Source of the DNA: Epiperipatus broadwayi
Taxonomy: Eukaryota; Onychophora; Udeonychophora; Euonychophora; Peripatidae
DNA: 64,000 bases
Assembly (NCBI GenBank): GCA_028023455.1
Contig: JAQFVV010006238.1
Coordinates: 7,820,572-7,884,571 of the forward strand
Direction of reading: 5' to 3'
The translations under genes and the position numbers were made by a program. Positions 36,313-48,934 of the stretch are shown here, in pieces; the stretch's first letter is position 1, and each line of letters starts with the position of its first letter. The notes under the pieces were generated by a model. The model did not search any database, was not told where the DNA came from, and saw only the letters and a list, made by a program, of their open reading frames with translations.

Positions 36313-36697
36313 ATATATATATATAACTGATTTTGGTAATGCTAAAATACTTGCAAATTTTGAAAAGTATGATATAAGAACCATGAGGGAGTCGATTGAA
36401 ATATTAATATATATATATATATAACTGATTTTGGTAATGCTAAAATACTTGCAAATTTTGAAAAGTATGATATAAGAACCACCATGAGGGAGTCGATTGA
36501 AATATATATATATATATATATAACTGATTTTGGTAATGCTAAAATACTTGCAAATTTTGAAAAGTATGATATAAGAACCATGAGGGAGTCGATTGAAATA
36601 TTAATATATATATATAACTGATTTTGGTAATGCTAAAATACTTGCAAATTTTGAAAAGTATGATATAAGAACCATGAGGGAGTCGATTGAAATATTA
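36313..36697 (+). repeat. Minisatellite, right part (four units)
   Basis: Units start at 36323, 36421, 36520 and 36614 (spacing 98, 99 and 94 bp). All share the core seen at 29622-29700, and the variable part is the AT spacer. One unit has an extra ACC near 36480. The array ends at 'gattgaaatattaaaagg'. Confidence 0.93.
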
Positions 36698-36699
36698 AA

Positions 36700-38400
36700 A
36701 GGACCCTAGTTTAAACACAATTGATGAAGCACAATATATTCCAGCCCTATGTTTATCTCTTCCAATATAAAGTTGAAATCAATTAACGGTGTAACTGAAC
36801 AAAATAAACATTTTGCTAATCCACATATTCTGTAAGCTGAACTACTTCACACTCAATCTCATTTTTTACTTCACAATCTCATTACTATTTGAGATCTAAC
36901 TTTTTCTTTGAAAAGTTAACCTTGATAATGGCAGATGGTATTTTATCAAAACATTAGGAATTAATCAAAACTACATGATTATAAATATATATATTTCTCT
37001 CTTATCTTAAATCCAATTTACTGATCATTTTATTTTTATTCTGATATTCAAACTCCAAGAGCATTTGAGTAGGTGAATAACAGTATAAATTATTTTCTTA
37101 TATTAAAAGACTCCACAGCCAAAACTGCACTATTAGAATTAAATACAATGATGAAGATCCTTCATTTTATATTTGGTTTATAATTTTGTTTCTAGAATAT
37201 ATACAAATAAAAGATGCAAAGAAGGACAGAAAGAGAGAGAGATTTTAGGAAAAAGCAAAATAAAAAGGAAAATAGAAGCAATTTCGAAAAATATGACAAA
37301 AAAGGAAAAAAAAATAGAAAAAGATTGTAAAGAAAGGAAAGGGATCACTATTGTTCACATAATAAATGTAATCTAGAGATGTAATAAGAGCTTTAGTAAA
37401 TTGTAAATAGTAAAAGAAGTTAAATTTCTTCAATAATTACATATATACATACATATTTTATGTACCATATCAAAATGATGAATTCGATGACAAAGATGTT
37501 AATATATCAAAAATAATTCAACAGTTCATAAAATAAATTATGGAAAATACATTTTTAAATATTTAAATGAATCATAAAATTAACTTTATTCTTTAATACA
37601 ATAAATTTGATGTCTCACAGATGATGAGATGGAATATATTTTTATAATTAAAATTATTATATAGCCAATAAACTGCATTTAATCGCAATTGAATTTAATA
37701 CTGAGAAAATTCAAAATAGTTTTCATTTAAATTAAATATATTTTGAGATAAAGGAATTTAAATTAAATTAACATGAATAAAGATTAATCTGAGATTAATG
37801 ATACAATCAACTGCAATTTAAGTGTTTACTTTTTCAATTTTAAAATAAAATTTGTTATTTTTTAAATACGGTGAACCTAACAACACTAAAAAATTAAAAA
37901 TAAAATTCATCTAAAAATATAGATAACTAAATTAAACTTGAAGACAAATCCAGTGTGTATATAGAAAAGATAATAAGTAAATCAAAAAAGTCTTATAGTG
38001 AAAGTTGTTAGGAAACAATATATTTCTCAATATTTGCATTGGAAAAATTAAATATTGTGAAGGTAAATTCATACCACCAATACAACTGAAAAATAAATTA
38101 AATAACTAAATGTTCAGAAAAAATACAAGAACTAAAAATAAAGGGTAGACAAATGAAAATTGTTCATTAATAATCTCAAATGTAATATATAAAAGAAAAA
38201 TCTATAGATCCAAGTTCAATATTACAAAATAAGCTCTAAATAATGACTATATTTTCACAAAAATTTTGGTTAAATACAGTAGTAAGACTTAGCAATTGGA
38301 AAAAAAGTAAAGTAACTTTTATAAAATTGGTAAAGATCTTTAAAAACTTTGAGGATAAAATGTATAAGTAATCAAAAAGAGAAATAGTGAGTATTTAAAA
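36700..38400. other. AT-rich stretch, no gene
   Basis: No supported gene. The 67-codon frame at 37173 is Lys-rich because the DNA there is A-rich (37200-37340), so I treat it as chance. Confidence 0.5.
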
Positions 38401-38404
38401 CCCT

Positions 38405-38875
38405 ATAATATATATTAAAGCTATAACCTTAAGACTATGTGCCCAAAATGCTACAGTAGAGACCTCTATAAATCTAAATACTGATTAACAACTTTAAAAG
38501 ACAAGAGCATCCACTTTTATCTTTGACATAATTTTTAAATATATAAGTGAATCTAAAGTATTTTGATTTGAGAACATAAAGCTATTAACTACTTCACTGA
38601 TTAAGTCCACAATTTCTATACAAACTAATATACGTAAAATCTTTCGATTTACAATGAGTCAGTATGAAGTTTTTATAATTAGAAATCTTTTAAAACAATT
38701 TAAAGTTGTAAAAAATAATTCACCTATATATTTAGAAATTAGGTCTAAGATAAAAGTGGCCACTCTTGTCTTTTAAAGTCATTAATCTTGTGTTTAGATT
38801 TGTAGAGGTCCCTACTGTCACACTTTAGGTGTATAGTCTTAAGGTTATGGCCTTAATATATATTACTTATGTAAT
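38405..38875. repeat. Foldback element, family R4, about 150-bp arms
   Basis: The left arm (38408-38556: 'ataaccttaagactatgtgc', 'gagacctctataaatctaa', 'aaaagacaagagcatccac') is the reverse complement, with scattered changes, of the right arm (38725-38872). The interior (38560-38720) also occurs, in reverse, at 63736-63935. The ends meet AT-rich flanks. It is non-coding and fits a MITE or snap-back transposon. Confidence 0.8.
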
Positions 38876-39689
38876 GAGTATGCACTTTACAAATTATTAT
38901 TTAACACACTATAGTAAATAAAATCACAAATTGGAATGATGTGAGTATGTTTAAAGAATGTCTAAGAGGATATTAGTGAAATAAATAGTAAGTTAGACAC
39001 TGCTTATAAGGAGAAAAAAAGTACACTCAAAAAGAATTAAGCGAAAAAATATGAAAACAAAAATTAGAAAAAAAAAATATGTGAAGATTTATAAAGTGAC
39101 AGATGCATGACACTTGAAACCCAAAAGAAGTCATAAAGCTTTATTCATTGATAAGTAAAATATTATTATAATAAGCTTTTTGATTTAGTACATAAATATC
39201 TTTTAGCACATATTGAGAATAAATAAATGGAAATTTATTAGTCATCTGATTTTAAACACTGCAACTTTCCAGTGTCATATTACAATACCATTATCCAAGT
39301 TTGGATAAACTATTGATCTGATTTGTATATAATAAAATCAGGTAAATTGTGTTTTTATTGGAACATTGATAAAATCTTTGACATTTAATACTGAAGTACC
39401 AATACTGCTAACGTTATGGAGTTTTTTAATGGTATTCGTGATGAAAGAGTTTATCTGACATATAGTTTTGTAAAAGTTGGTCATCACAATTGTCAAATTT
39501 TTGGTGGAATTTTATTTTTTTTAATAATGTTCATGAAATGTATTACAGCTTAGACACATGTAAAATTATAAATAATAAATACACACCATTCTGCTTCACC
39601 TGAAGTCAAAAAAACTTTCTAATAGTAATACTACTTAATATTAGCACTAAATGTAATATTTCATCTAGTTAATATATTAATTTCACTCT

Positions 39690-39830
39690 GAATTTTCTCT
39701 AGTGTTCACAAAGCTAAGCTTATAAACATCAAAAGTTCAATGAATAGGTGATTCAGTCTATTCTTGATCTTTTCTCCAACATATAAAATGCAAATTATCC
39801 ATAGCCTGTTGGAGAATCATTGTTAATTAA
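39690..39830 (+). repeat. Diverged single arm of family R3
   Basis: 'ttcactctgaatt', 'agcttataaacatca', 'cagtctattcttgat' and 'atccatagcctg' occur in the same order as in the right arm of the large palindrome at 55285-55420. Confidence 0.6.
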
Positions 39831-39884
39831 ACCACTAAACATCACATGATCACCATTTCTTAGGTTTGCTCATAACTGTTATTA

Positions 39885-40065
39885 AAACAGGTAAAACTCT
39901 CTATACAGTATTGCCACTCAGTGCAAGCCAGAATAATCAATGGATGCCAGAAGGTTGAGTAGGCACTAGATAGGGATTTTATGCACAAGCCTTCTGGCAT
40001 CCATTGATTACTCTGGATTGCACTGAGTGGCACTACTGTGTGGAGAGTTTTGCCTGTTGTAAAAT
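39885..40065. repeat. Inverted-repeat copy of family R1, about 72-bp arms
   Basis: The left arm 'aaaacaggtaaaactctcta' to 'caatggatgccagaaggtt' (39885-39957) and the right arm 'agccttctggcatccattga' to 'gagttttgcctgtt' (39988-40060) are near-perfect reverse complements around a roughly 30-bp loop. The minus-strand frame at 39860-40090 is incidental. Confidence 0.85.
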
Positions 40066-40861
40066 GAGTCATTGTTACATATAGATTCAAAAATGCTAAT
40101 TTTTATGTTTGCATTTATTAATATTTTCACCTATATATTATTTTCCTAAAGGCAAATTATATTCACGATATAATTTAGTTGATATTTTTATTTACTCATT
40201 TGTATTTGTGTTCATGTCTAAAAAACAAGAAGAAGTTAAAATAATGTTATACATAATTGACTATGTAGTACTAGTTATACTGATCTTTAAGTAAGTTTAA
40301 AGTCTACATCTGATTCAAGATAATATAACAATGTCTAACCTAATAAATTACTATTAATGCATGAAATATTTAGCTTGTAGATGGTAAATCGCGGTTAAAG
40401 TTGTGCATGTTTATATATTTATAATTTGTAATAAAATATGATAGACAAAAAGAAAACAATGTTGAAAATTATTTAAAAGAGTTTGATAGCCTGACTTAAT
40501 TGCTAAAGCCAGTTTAGCAGAAATGCATTTTGGTGTAGTCTGCCCTTTTTTGATTTCTTTATTTATTTGTTAAAGTAGATTAATATTTATATATTTCAAA
40601 TATATATATATATATTGTAGTCTTATTTTTTAATTAAAATGTAAAAATAAAATTTAAATATATTGAATGATTAGCTGCATAGGAGGTCTATTATATTCTA
40701 TCACAATAAATGATGGGAGTTGTACTTTGATCCAGATATCTTAGTCTTTGAGTCTATTATTCTACCATAGCATTAAGCTATGGATAATATTTTAATTGTG
40801 TATTAAGTCTTCCTTCCCTTTCTAGAAAATATGCTCAAGGTTTCTGTAAAATATTTTGTAG

Positions 40862-41230
40862 AAATACTATTAATCATCATCATCATCATCACCAACAATC
40901 ATTATCAATCCACTGCAGGATGAAGGTCTCTCCAAGTTCAATTCATTTTCAATCTTTGGCATCTCTTCTCCACACCATCCTTGCACACTTTCTTATTTCA
41001 TACATCCATCTCACATGTAGTCTCTTTCTGGGTCTTTTACAATCTCTTGGCATCCAGTTTAAGATTTCAATTGTTCATCTATCATCATCTCTTCTAGCAA
41101 TATGTCTATCCCAACTCCACTCCAATCCTATTAATAATAGATGTTATGTAGTTTATATATATCTAGCAATATGTCTATCCCAACTCCACTCCAATCCTAT
41201 TAATAATAGATGTTATGTAGTTTATATATA
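40862..41230 (-). pseudogene. RTE-type LINE 3' end, antisense, with internal duplication
   Basis: The reverse complement matches the last ~230 bp of the RTE copies: the IPRDCKRP and RWMDEIRKCAG regions, then the 3' end. It terminates in a GATGATGAT-type tail (40872-40890 on the plus strand reads as a CAT repeat), as is usual for RTE elements. The segment 41094-41160 is tandemly duplicated at 41161-41227 with no visible change, so that duplication is recent. The 121-codon plus-strand frame is the antisense of the element and not a gene. Confidence 0.8.
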
Positions 41231-41457
41231 TTATAATTGTCTTTCCAAGAAAGTTACAAAGAATATGATCATATTTTTTTTATAAAAAAAGCTGACATTA
41301 CTTATAAAATTAGGACAAATAGATTTTATAAAGTGGGTATATATTGACTATTTTTATTGGACACATATTGGTAAAAAAGAGAATATGTTAGAAAGCTATA
41401 ATTAAGTAAGGTGTAAAATATTTCAGAACAAAAACATGAAAAAAGTATATATATATA

Positions 41458-41730
41458 TTGTAACCTTCTCCCAAAGACCGCTGTACTATAAATGAATCAT
41501 ATCACATGTTTTAGGCACCATAATCACTACTGTACCATAACTACAGCCAATCATCATGCCATCCACATTGGTCAGCATAATCGCAACTGTAACCTGGCAA
41601 CAGCCAGCCTTCATCTACTAAACGGTCATGTCACGTTGGCAAGCGCCATAATCGCATCTGTAACCTAGCTTCCTGATCTAGCTGGTCACCAATGAATCAT
41701 ACCACACATTTTAGTGATTAAATTCTCTTA
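41458..41730. repeat. GC-richer block with three degenerate ~75-bp repeats (possible LTR end)
   Basis: It starts 'ttgtaaccttctcccaaag' directly after an AT tract. It then repeats a pattern of 'cataatcgcatctgtaacct', 'ccagc' and 'atcat' near 41515, 41575 and 41650. The composition contrasts with both flanks. The TGTAAC start could be an LTR end, but no partner LTR or internal protein was found. Confidence 0.4.
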
Positions 41731-42782
41731 TGGAACCTAACGTACTCACACGATCAATAATATAAGCATGAAGAAACAAAAATGCAAAACTAACGAAATG
41801 ATTCCTGGATTGAATAAAACTAGCATGAAACTGTCGATCTAAAGAAGATCACAAGGTGACTAATAAAGATAAAAACTTCTGGTCAAACCAGCCCTGAAAT
41901 CCACACAAACAAAATGAGATGAGTTAAATTTGATATTCAGCAAATTAATAAAATAACTAATAATTATATGTCTTGGAGTGATGATGAAATTAAACTTATA
42001 AATGAAATGATACATAAATTATGATGTAAATGACTAAATGGATGATGGAATGAAGTAATAACGGAATAGTGGAATGAAATGAGTCTAAGAGTGAAGAGAA
42101 AAGAACGAATAGATATGAGAATAATGAATGATTAAGAGGATGATAGAATAATAGTTAATGAATAGTGAAGATGATAAAAGAATAAAAGTTAATGTATGAT
42201 TAATCAATTATGATAATGAATTAATGTCAAATGAGAATGAATAACTAAAAGAACGATCAAGATGAAATTGAAGAAAAATGTTAATGATGGAAACTGAAAT
42301 CTTAAATTATAAACTAATATGGTATTCAATGGTAAAAAGATAAGCTAAATAAAAATAGGGATTTCAAGCTTGACACAACCAGAATATCTATCATAAAATT
42401 AAAACAAACTATACATTTTATATCAACAAAAGTAATTTGCATATTAAAGCTTAGCTAACTTTCATAGACTGTGAAAGTAATCTATTGTAAGTTCAACTAT
42501 AATAATTAACAAGATATAAACTTTATTAGAAACTTAAATTCGATCTTAAAACTTAACAACTAATTCTTCTCAGGGTTCAAACACTCAAAATCATTATATA
42601 AACTATATTTGGGTCAGTAAGAGGGATTTTACCACTACCCAAACATAATGCACCTAATAGCTCTCAATATAAACTTAAATTAAGAATTATATTTAGCAGT
42701 TCTAAAGAAACTTTATAACTAATATAAACTTTAAAATTTATGACTGGAATGACTTTTTAATAATTAAAAATCAATAACTTAC

Positions 42783-42907
42783 CAAATTCCTTTTCTTAAA
42801 TAATTATAAACCATGTGATCAAGATCAGTGAATGATAGCTCTGCAGATTTAACTAAATCAATCAAATCAAGACTATGTTTATCTTTTAATATATTGTTTA
42901 AAACAAT
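42783..42907 (-). CDS. Candidate host internal exon (exon 2), unidentified protein
   Basis: On the minus strand an acceptor (TTGTAGTACAG) at 42908 opens a 125-nt segment ending at a consensus donor TTTG/GTAAGTT (donor GT at 42782-42781). Starting in phase 0, all 41 codons are open, and the exon ends with two bases of the next codon. The peptide reads IVLNNILKDKHSLDLIDLVK, then SAELSFTDLDHMVYNYLRKG and I. It is amphipathic and helix-like, unlike the chance ORFs around it. Exon 1 at 45961-46017 ends in phase 0, so the two join in frame across a 3.05-kb intron. I do not recognise the protein. The following exon was not found. Confidence 0.5.
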
Positions 42908-42999
42908 CTGTACTACAAGTTATTAACATTTTGATTATTGTGTGATAATGCATTAGATGTACCAATAAATTATAAGACTTACCAAAATTATTATGATAT

Positions 43000-45900
43000 A
43001 GCATAATATAGTTAATAGTGCTATATTGGTTGATGATGATTTCAATTTATAATCTTCTGATAGGTTGATAGCAATAACAATAATAGTGTATAGATGTGGT
43101 AATTAGCAATAAGACTACATGCAACTACATAAATTTTTAAATACAACAAACTTTATTTACACTATGTACAAAATTTTAATTTACAGATATGGCATGAAAT
43201 AAAACTAATCTATTGAAATAATTTATGGATGGGACAAATACTTATTACCACTTTTGACCATATACTCAGCAAATGATACAACCAAATAGAAAATAATGTT
43301 CAAAATATCATTTGTTACTCTTTGGCATATTTTTAAAAATAAGATACTAAAACCTATTTAAGCTGCACTAGCACTTAAATTACATAATAGCAGTATATTT
43401 AGAACTCTAGGATATGCACAAAGTTTAAATTTAGAATTCCAACATTATAAAGTATTGCATTATCCCAAAGCCCTATCTTTTATCAGAATATGATAAGGGC
43501 AATTATCACATTCTGTGCAATTACTAACTTATTTAACTTTGAAATGACTAAGTTTAGTGCATTAAATGAATATGATTAAACATTCAAAAATCAAAGACAC
43601 CTAGATCTCATTAAGCATTACCTATGTCCACAGCTCAACCCTTGAATACATAACTGATCTTACAATTTTATTGTCACATCATTATTTGATAAAAAATGAA
43701 TCCATTCTGCCAATGTGCATCTCTTACTTTTACATTTTAAATTCTACAATTACAAATAGATTCTGGTTTGGTCTGTCTGTACTGATGATGATCCCACAAC
43801 ATCATAAACACTATTTCGATTAAGAAAACACTATGCTAGATGAGTGTTCCTAAATTTAATATTATTTTATACTTGCTATATGATCTGGACCTATTATACT
43901 TCACCATACACGGTGGAAAAAACTATCTCTATATTATCATGAGGAATTTAACACTAAGATGGGAGACTTTATAAAAAACAACATGACAGTTGTATAATAA
44001 TATATGGCTGATTCTATACCTCTCTATGGGTATACATACGTGTGTGGGCCTTGCCTCACCATGAAAAGACTAGAATTCAAACCATAGATATCCTTTCTTT
44101 TTAGGATTATTTATACTAATGAGCCTTAATTACTGCTCAGACTCTACCATCTTTTCTCTCATGAAATTAGCCATAGGTGACACTCCATCAGCCTATGCTC
44201 CATATAAATATTAATATATTGGATGCCATTCAATTGGAACATCCTATTAACTAAAAACTGTCACTAGTCATTCTCAAATTATAGCAAGATAAAAACAATA
44301 CCAACAATAACAGTGAAAATCTACATATTCCATTTTATAATGTAAACTCATTAATGTATTAACAGCCAAACCAAAATACCTATGTCCAATGATCGTTAAT
44401 CATTTTAGAATGACAACTATATTTTTATTAAAGAGAGCACAACGGATTTAAACAATAAAGATCAAACCTGTATTTGTATTCAAAGTGGACACGTTCACTT
44501 CTATAGCAAATTAAAAAATGAAAAAGGTTTATATCAAATTTTCTTTTATATCAGAAAATAATTCAGTCATGCCAATATAGATATTTTTGATAAAATGTCT
44601 GTACATTTACCTTTTTATTAATATACCTTAACATTAGTTTTAAACTATGAGAGAAGTAAATATTTTATCACTCTCTAGATAAACGCTATATATCTATTTT
44701 CCGGTTTTCCCTTAACTAAAAAAAAAATATACATAAAATAGATGTGTATATTTTACACATTTTTCTTTTTCTTTAACCCAATATATATATTTATTTTTCA
44801 TGCCAAAACCAAAACATATACGTTTTAAAATAAATTTCCCCAAACAACACATTACGTAAGTAATATGTAACACAGCAGTAATAATAATAATAAAAAAATA
44901 AATGTACATTTTTATCCATTAACTTTTATACTCTGTTCCAAGTTATTTATCCTGGTGAGTTAGAATAATATAAATGGTTATTAGGATGAGCAATCAGTCT
45001 AGATTAAGCATATATATTTCATTATCCTGTTGTATGTATAATAGAACAAAATTCAACACTTATACAAAAGTAGAAATTATTTGAGAGTTTCCGTGGCGAT
45101 AATTCATCAGGCAATTAACATTCACGTTTCTAATTGTAGCAGATTTAAAAAGATAAATTTATCTACTTTGCTCTAGATAATTCAAAACAAACTTCAAAAC
45201 AAACTTATTAAAATCTTTATTGATTTATTTTTGGAAGCATTTCAAAAGGAAGTATAATATGAATCATTTACTACAGTTAAAATCAAGATAATTTTCCTTG
45301 AAAAATTATTGGAATTTTATTACATTTAATATTTATTTATTTTTACTTTTAAAAGTTATTTATTAGTTTGATTTTCCCTCCGTGCAGTAATGTGTAACAA
45401 CTTACAATAATCTGAGCATTGTAAATATTTTAAAATACTATTACGATGACGACGTATATTTTCCCAATACAATTTTAAAAACAAATATTTATTTTATTAC
45501 CTTTCCATTGGCAAAATAATAACTGTTTACTAATACTAAGACGAATTTATCCAATTATCATGTTGACATATTTAGCATTTTAATCAGCTGGTAATTGACT
45601 ATTTCTTTCATTACATAGGTTCCCGCGCGATAAAATTTTGCAGACTATAGAGAATAACATTACGACAATATTTTCATATTTACTTTATTAAAAGTTAGAT
45701 TATTTCAAAATGACTTTTAAATTTATTTACTATATATCATATATCACACTTGTTTTAATATTATCTCCAATTATTATTATTATTATCTTTAACTTGATAT
45801 TTTAATTTACAAGTACATAACATCGTTTTGCTAGATAATAAGAAAGGCAAGGCGCGAAATTCACACACTATCAACTTCTTAGTTTATGAATCAATAATTT
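43000..45900. other. AT-rich stretch (intron of the candidate host gene if real)
   Basis: No transposon protein and no strong exon. Another minus-strand donor (TTTTG/GTAAGTC near 42968) follows a 25-codon open stretch. Its phase does not fit exon 1, and the peptide is hydrophobic and AT-driven, so I leave it out. Confidence 0.4.
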
Positions 45901-45960
45901 GTGCGTTCTTGTTAAAGAAGAAATTTTAATTATATAAATAATATAAGAGTAAAAGCTTAC

Positions 45961-46017
45961 TTCTTGAAATTTCCTGAGTTTGAAGCAGTACTTATTCAAA
46001 CAAAAACTTATCTCCAT
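45961..46017 (-). CDS. Candidate host first coding exon (exon 1), unidentified protein
   Basis: On the minus strand an ATG in a strong Kozak context (AAACCATGG) at 46017-46015 begins 19 codons (MEISFCLNKYCFKLRKFQE). They end exactly at a consensus donor GAA/GTAAGC (GT at 45960-45959). The upstream DNA (46018-46260) has a few CpGs and could be the 5' UTR and promoter. The phase-0 end matches the exon at 42783-42907. It is short, so the evidence is the start context, the donor and the phase match. Confidence 0.45.
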
Positions 46018-46747
46018 GGTTTTAATTTCCTTCTCCCGTGAGAATCCTAGGAAATATGCAGTCGTGGAAATGGCTTAAAATATAGCAAGGTTTTTAAGAT
46101 TTCTTATTCAAACATCTTTAGACAGCAAGGTATTCTACTTCCATACAATTAAATTTCAGAATTTTGCTGATTTTTAATTTTTTTTCTTATTTTAAATCAG
46201 AGCTGAGGTTTGTGTTTACTTGGTTCTTGTTTTTCTTAATTAGTCCACCCTCCTACAGCTATGTTAAAACATATATAGCTTTTATTATATTGCACTCTGG
46301 GAGAGAATTAGCCAATAATTTTGGGTATGCATAATTAGTATTACCCCCTCTGTCTTCATTTTTAATAACTACCCCTTTTTATTTAAGACAGTTTGGTGTT
46401 TAGTACAAAAAAATATGCTTAAATAATTTACTATAATGATTTATTTTACAAGACTTTAACAATTTGATTTAATTATTTATTTATTTCAATTGCTATTCAA
46501 AACTAATAAAATAGCAATGTATTTATCTACCAAACAATAATAATACTTTTAAATTGTTATTTTAGTCTAGTCAGAGCCTAGACTGGGTTTGAAATCTTAT
46601 CTCCACTCAATGCAAATTTCCCAGTACATTCAAAATAATCTCTATTGAAAACCACTTTAGTAAGATTTTGATGTCAAATATATCACCATTTAAAATTTTG
46701 GAATTATTAATTTAGTGACCTAAATAAAAGGTCACAATATATATATA

Positions 46748-47785
46748 TGAAAAGGCATTTGATTCTATAAACATTTATTCAGTGTTTACAGCATTGGATT
46801 ATCAAGGTATAGATTTAGGATATTGGAATATTTTAAAGAATATTTGTAAAACTGCAACAGCAGCAATTAGATTACAGAAGGATACTGGAAAAGTCAACAT
46901 TGAGAAAGGTGTAAGACAAGATGACTCCATATCTCTAAAACGTTTTCCAGTAGTGCTGCAAGAAGTATTTTGTGGATTAAAATAGGAAGTTAAAGGAGTG
47001 AAAGTAAATGGAGATTATTTAAGTCATTTAGATTTTGCAGATGATGTAGTTGTTTTTGCAAATAATGCTTTTGAGCTGCAGGAAATGTTGCAGGAGTTAT
47101 CAGATGAAAGTAGGAAAATAGGACTAAAGATAAATGTTAAAAAGACTAAAGTAATGTTTAATCGATTTTCTCAAAATATGAAAATAAAGATTGATTATGA
47201 TGAGTTAGAAGAAGTTAACAGTTACAAATACCTTGGTCAGATTATTAATACAGATGGAAACATAATGGATGAAATTAATCATAGAATTAAACTTGGTTGG
47301 AGTGCTTTTGGTAGAAATAACTTAATACTAAAAGGAAATATGCCTATGTGTTTGAAAAGAAAGGTTTTTAATAAATGTGTTTTACCAGTTTTTACTTATG
47401 GATCTGAGACTTGGGCACTTATTAGAAGAGCAATACAGAGACTTCAGACTACTCAAAGAAGTATGGAGGGATGCATGTTGGGAGTAAGAAGAAGAGATCA
47501 AAAACACAATGTATGTGTAAGAGAACAAATAGGTGTTACTGACCTCATTGAAAAAAATTAAAAGATTGGAGTTGGGTTGGACATATTTTTAGAAGAGATA
47601 ATAATACATGGACAATTGAAATCTTAAACTGGATTCCAAGAGATTGTAAAAGACCCAAAAAGAGACCACATGTTAAATGGATGGATGAAATAAGAAAGTG
47701 TGCAGGGATGATGTGGAGAAAAGAAGCTAAAGATTGGAGATGGATTGAACTTGGAGAGACGGGGATTCATAATGGTTGATAATAT
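46748..47785 (+). pseudogene. RTE-clade LINE reverse transcriptase, 5'-truncated copy 2
   Basis: Starts abruptly after an AT tract at YEKAFDS (RT motif A), so it is 5' truncated, as is common for LINE insertions. A stop (TAG at 46983) splits the frame. The second part (46998-47561, 187 codons) is clean and holds motif C LDFADDVVVFANNAFELQ, LKINVKKTKVMFNRFSQNM and the C-terminal CVLPVFTYGSETWALIRRA. A frameshift near 47555 precedes the WIPRDCKRP and KWMDEIRKCAG blocks. Compared with copy 1 it is better preserved and retains NTDGNIMDEINHRIKLGW, which copy 1 has partly lost. About 15 bp are missing near the 3' end (47761). Motif B is altered (KGVRQDDSIS). Confidence 0.9.
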
Positions 47786-47826
47786 ATATATATATATATA
47801 TATATATCACTATAAAAGCTTTTATA

Positions 47827-47866
<40 letters not shown>

Positions 47867-47880
47867 TATAAAAGCTTTTA
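47783..47880. repeat. Palindromic AT / ATCACTATAAAAGC repeat
   Basis: ATCACTATAAAAGC and GCTTTTATAGTGAT form a perfect palindrome at 47806-47831 flanked by AT runs. Half of it recurs at 47864-47880. Confidence 0.9.
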
Positions 47881-48597
47881 TTTAATTTGATTTTTTACTT
47901 CAAGCAAAGTTTTTGTTGTTATATGAAACTTGAAACATAAATTTGGAGCTCCCATAAATTAATTAAATACAGCTTTTACTTCAAGTTACATCTAAAAACC
48001 AAAGTGGTGTGTTTGAATTAATTAATCTGTGAACACTCAACACTGTTTATTTCCAATTACATATAGCAACCAAAATTGTAATTAAAGAAAAACTATTGAT
48101 TTATTTTTAGTGTATTACTGATCAAATTAATGCAAATATTTTTTATAAAATATTATATATATATATATATATATTATTGCTATAAAAGTTTTGTATTCAT
48201 ATTTAAAACCTGTCTATCAAAATAATATTGCCATATTTCAATTATTTGAAATGAAAGTCTTGCATGTTAATAATTGTTTACAAGAGTTTTTTGTTGATGA
48301 AAGCAATGTTTTTTAAAAAGCCTATTTTACAATCAAAAGAAATTAAGATTTCATCCTTTATTTCTTTTTTCTTTTTCTATTTGAATTAACTGTAAATGTT
48401 TTTCAGTGAATTAGTACTGAAATTTAATGAAAGCATATATTTAATAAAACATACTGCCATCTAGTGGGCATCAATAAAAACTTATTGAACCGATATCAAA
48501 ATAATTTTAAATTCAATCCACCAACTCTGTTAGAAATATGATTTTTTTTCTACAGTATAGGCTTTTTTCATACCTGCACTTATATATGTAATATATA

Positions 48598-48640
48598 GGG
48601 GTTTGAACTCAGGTTAAGTGAAAAACTGAGTTCAAACCCC
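48598..48640. repeat. Perfect 15-bp-stem hairpin from the family A terminal segment
   Basis: GGGGTTTGAACTCAG (48598-48612) and CTGAGTTCAAACCCC (48626-48640) are exact reverse complements around a 13-nt loop. The sequence is the family A terminal motif, also seen at 54464, 54773 and 56535. Confidence 0.85.
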
Positions 48641-48934
48641 CACACTGTTAGACTAAACAAATGGCTTGGAAAACTTAAAATATTGCATTGTCATATTGTA
48701 GTGCCATAGGTACCTAACTCCAATACAAAATTTGAAAAAAAAAAATCAATTCAAAAAAGCTAAATAAGCAAACAAACAAAATTTTTAAGTTAAATAATAC
48801 TCAATTTCCATAAATATACAAAATAAACAAATTAAAGAACTAACATTTGATACATGTGGAACACATTTGTTAAAAATCACACACATCATTCAATGTCAGC
48901 TTATACATTGCTTTTCAGAAGCAAATTCTATCTA

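Noticed and set aside
37173-37376. 67-codon Lys-rich frame
   Set aside because: Arises from an A-rich tract; no similarity to a known basic protein and no exon signals.
40920-41285. 121-codon plus-strand frame
   Set aside because: It is antisense to the RTE LINE 3' end, lengthened by an internal tandem duplication.
42909-43060. Another minus-strand exon before the 125-nt exon (donor TTTTG/GTAAGTC near 42968)
   Set aside because: A 25-codon stretch is open, but its start phase does not fit exon 1 and the peptide is hydrophobic and AT-driven.
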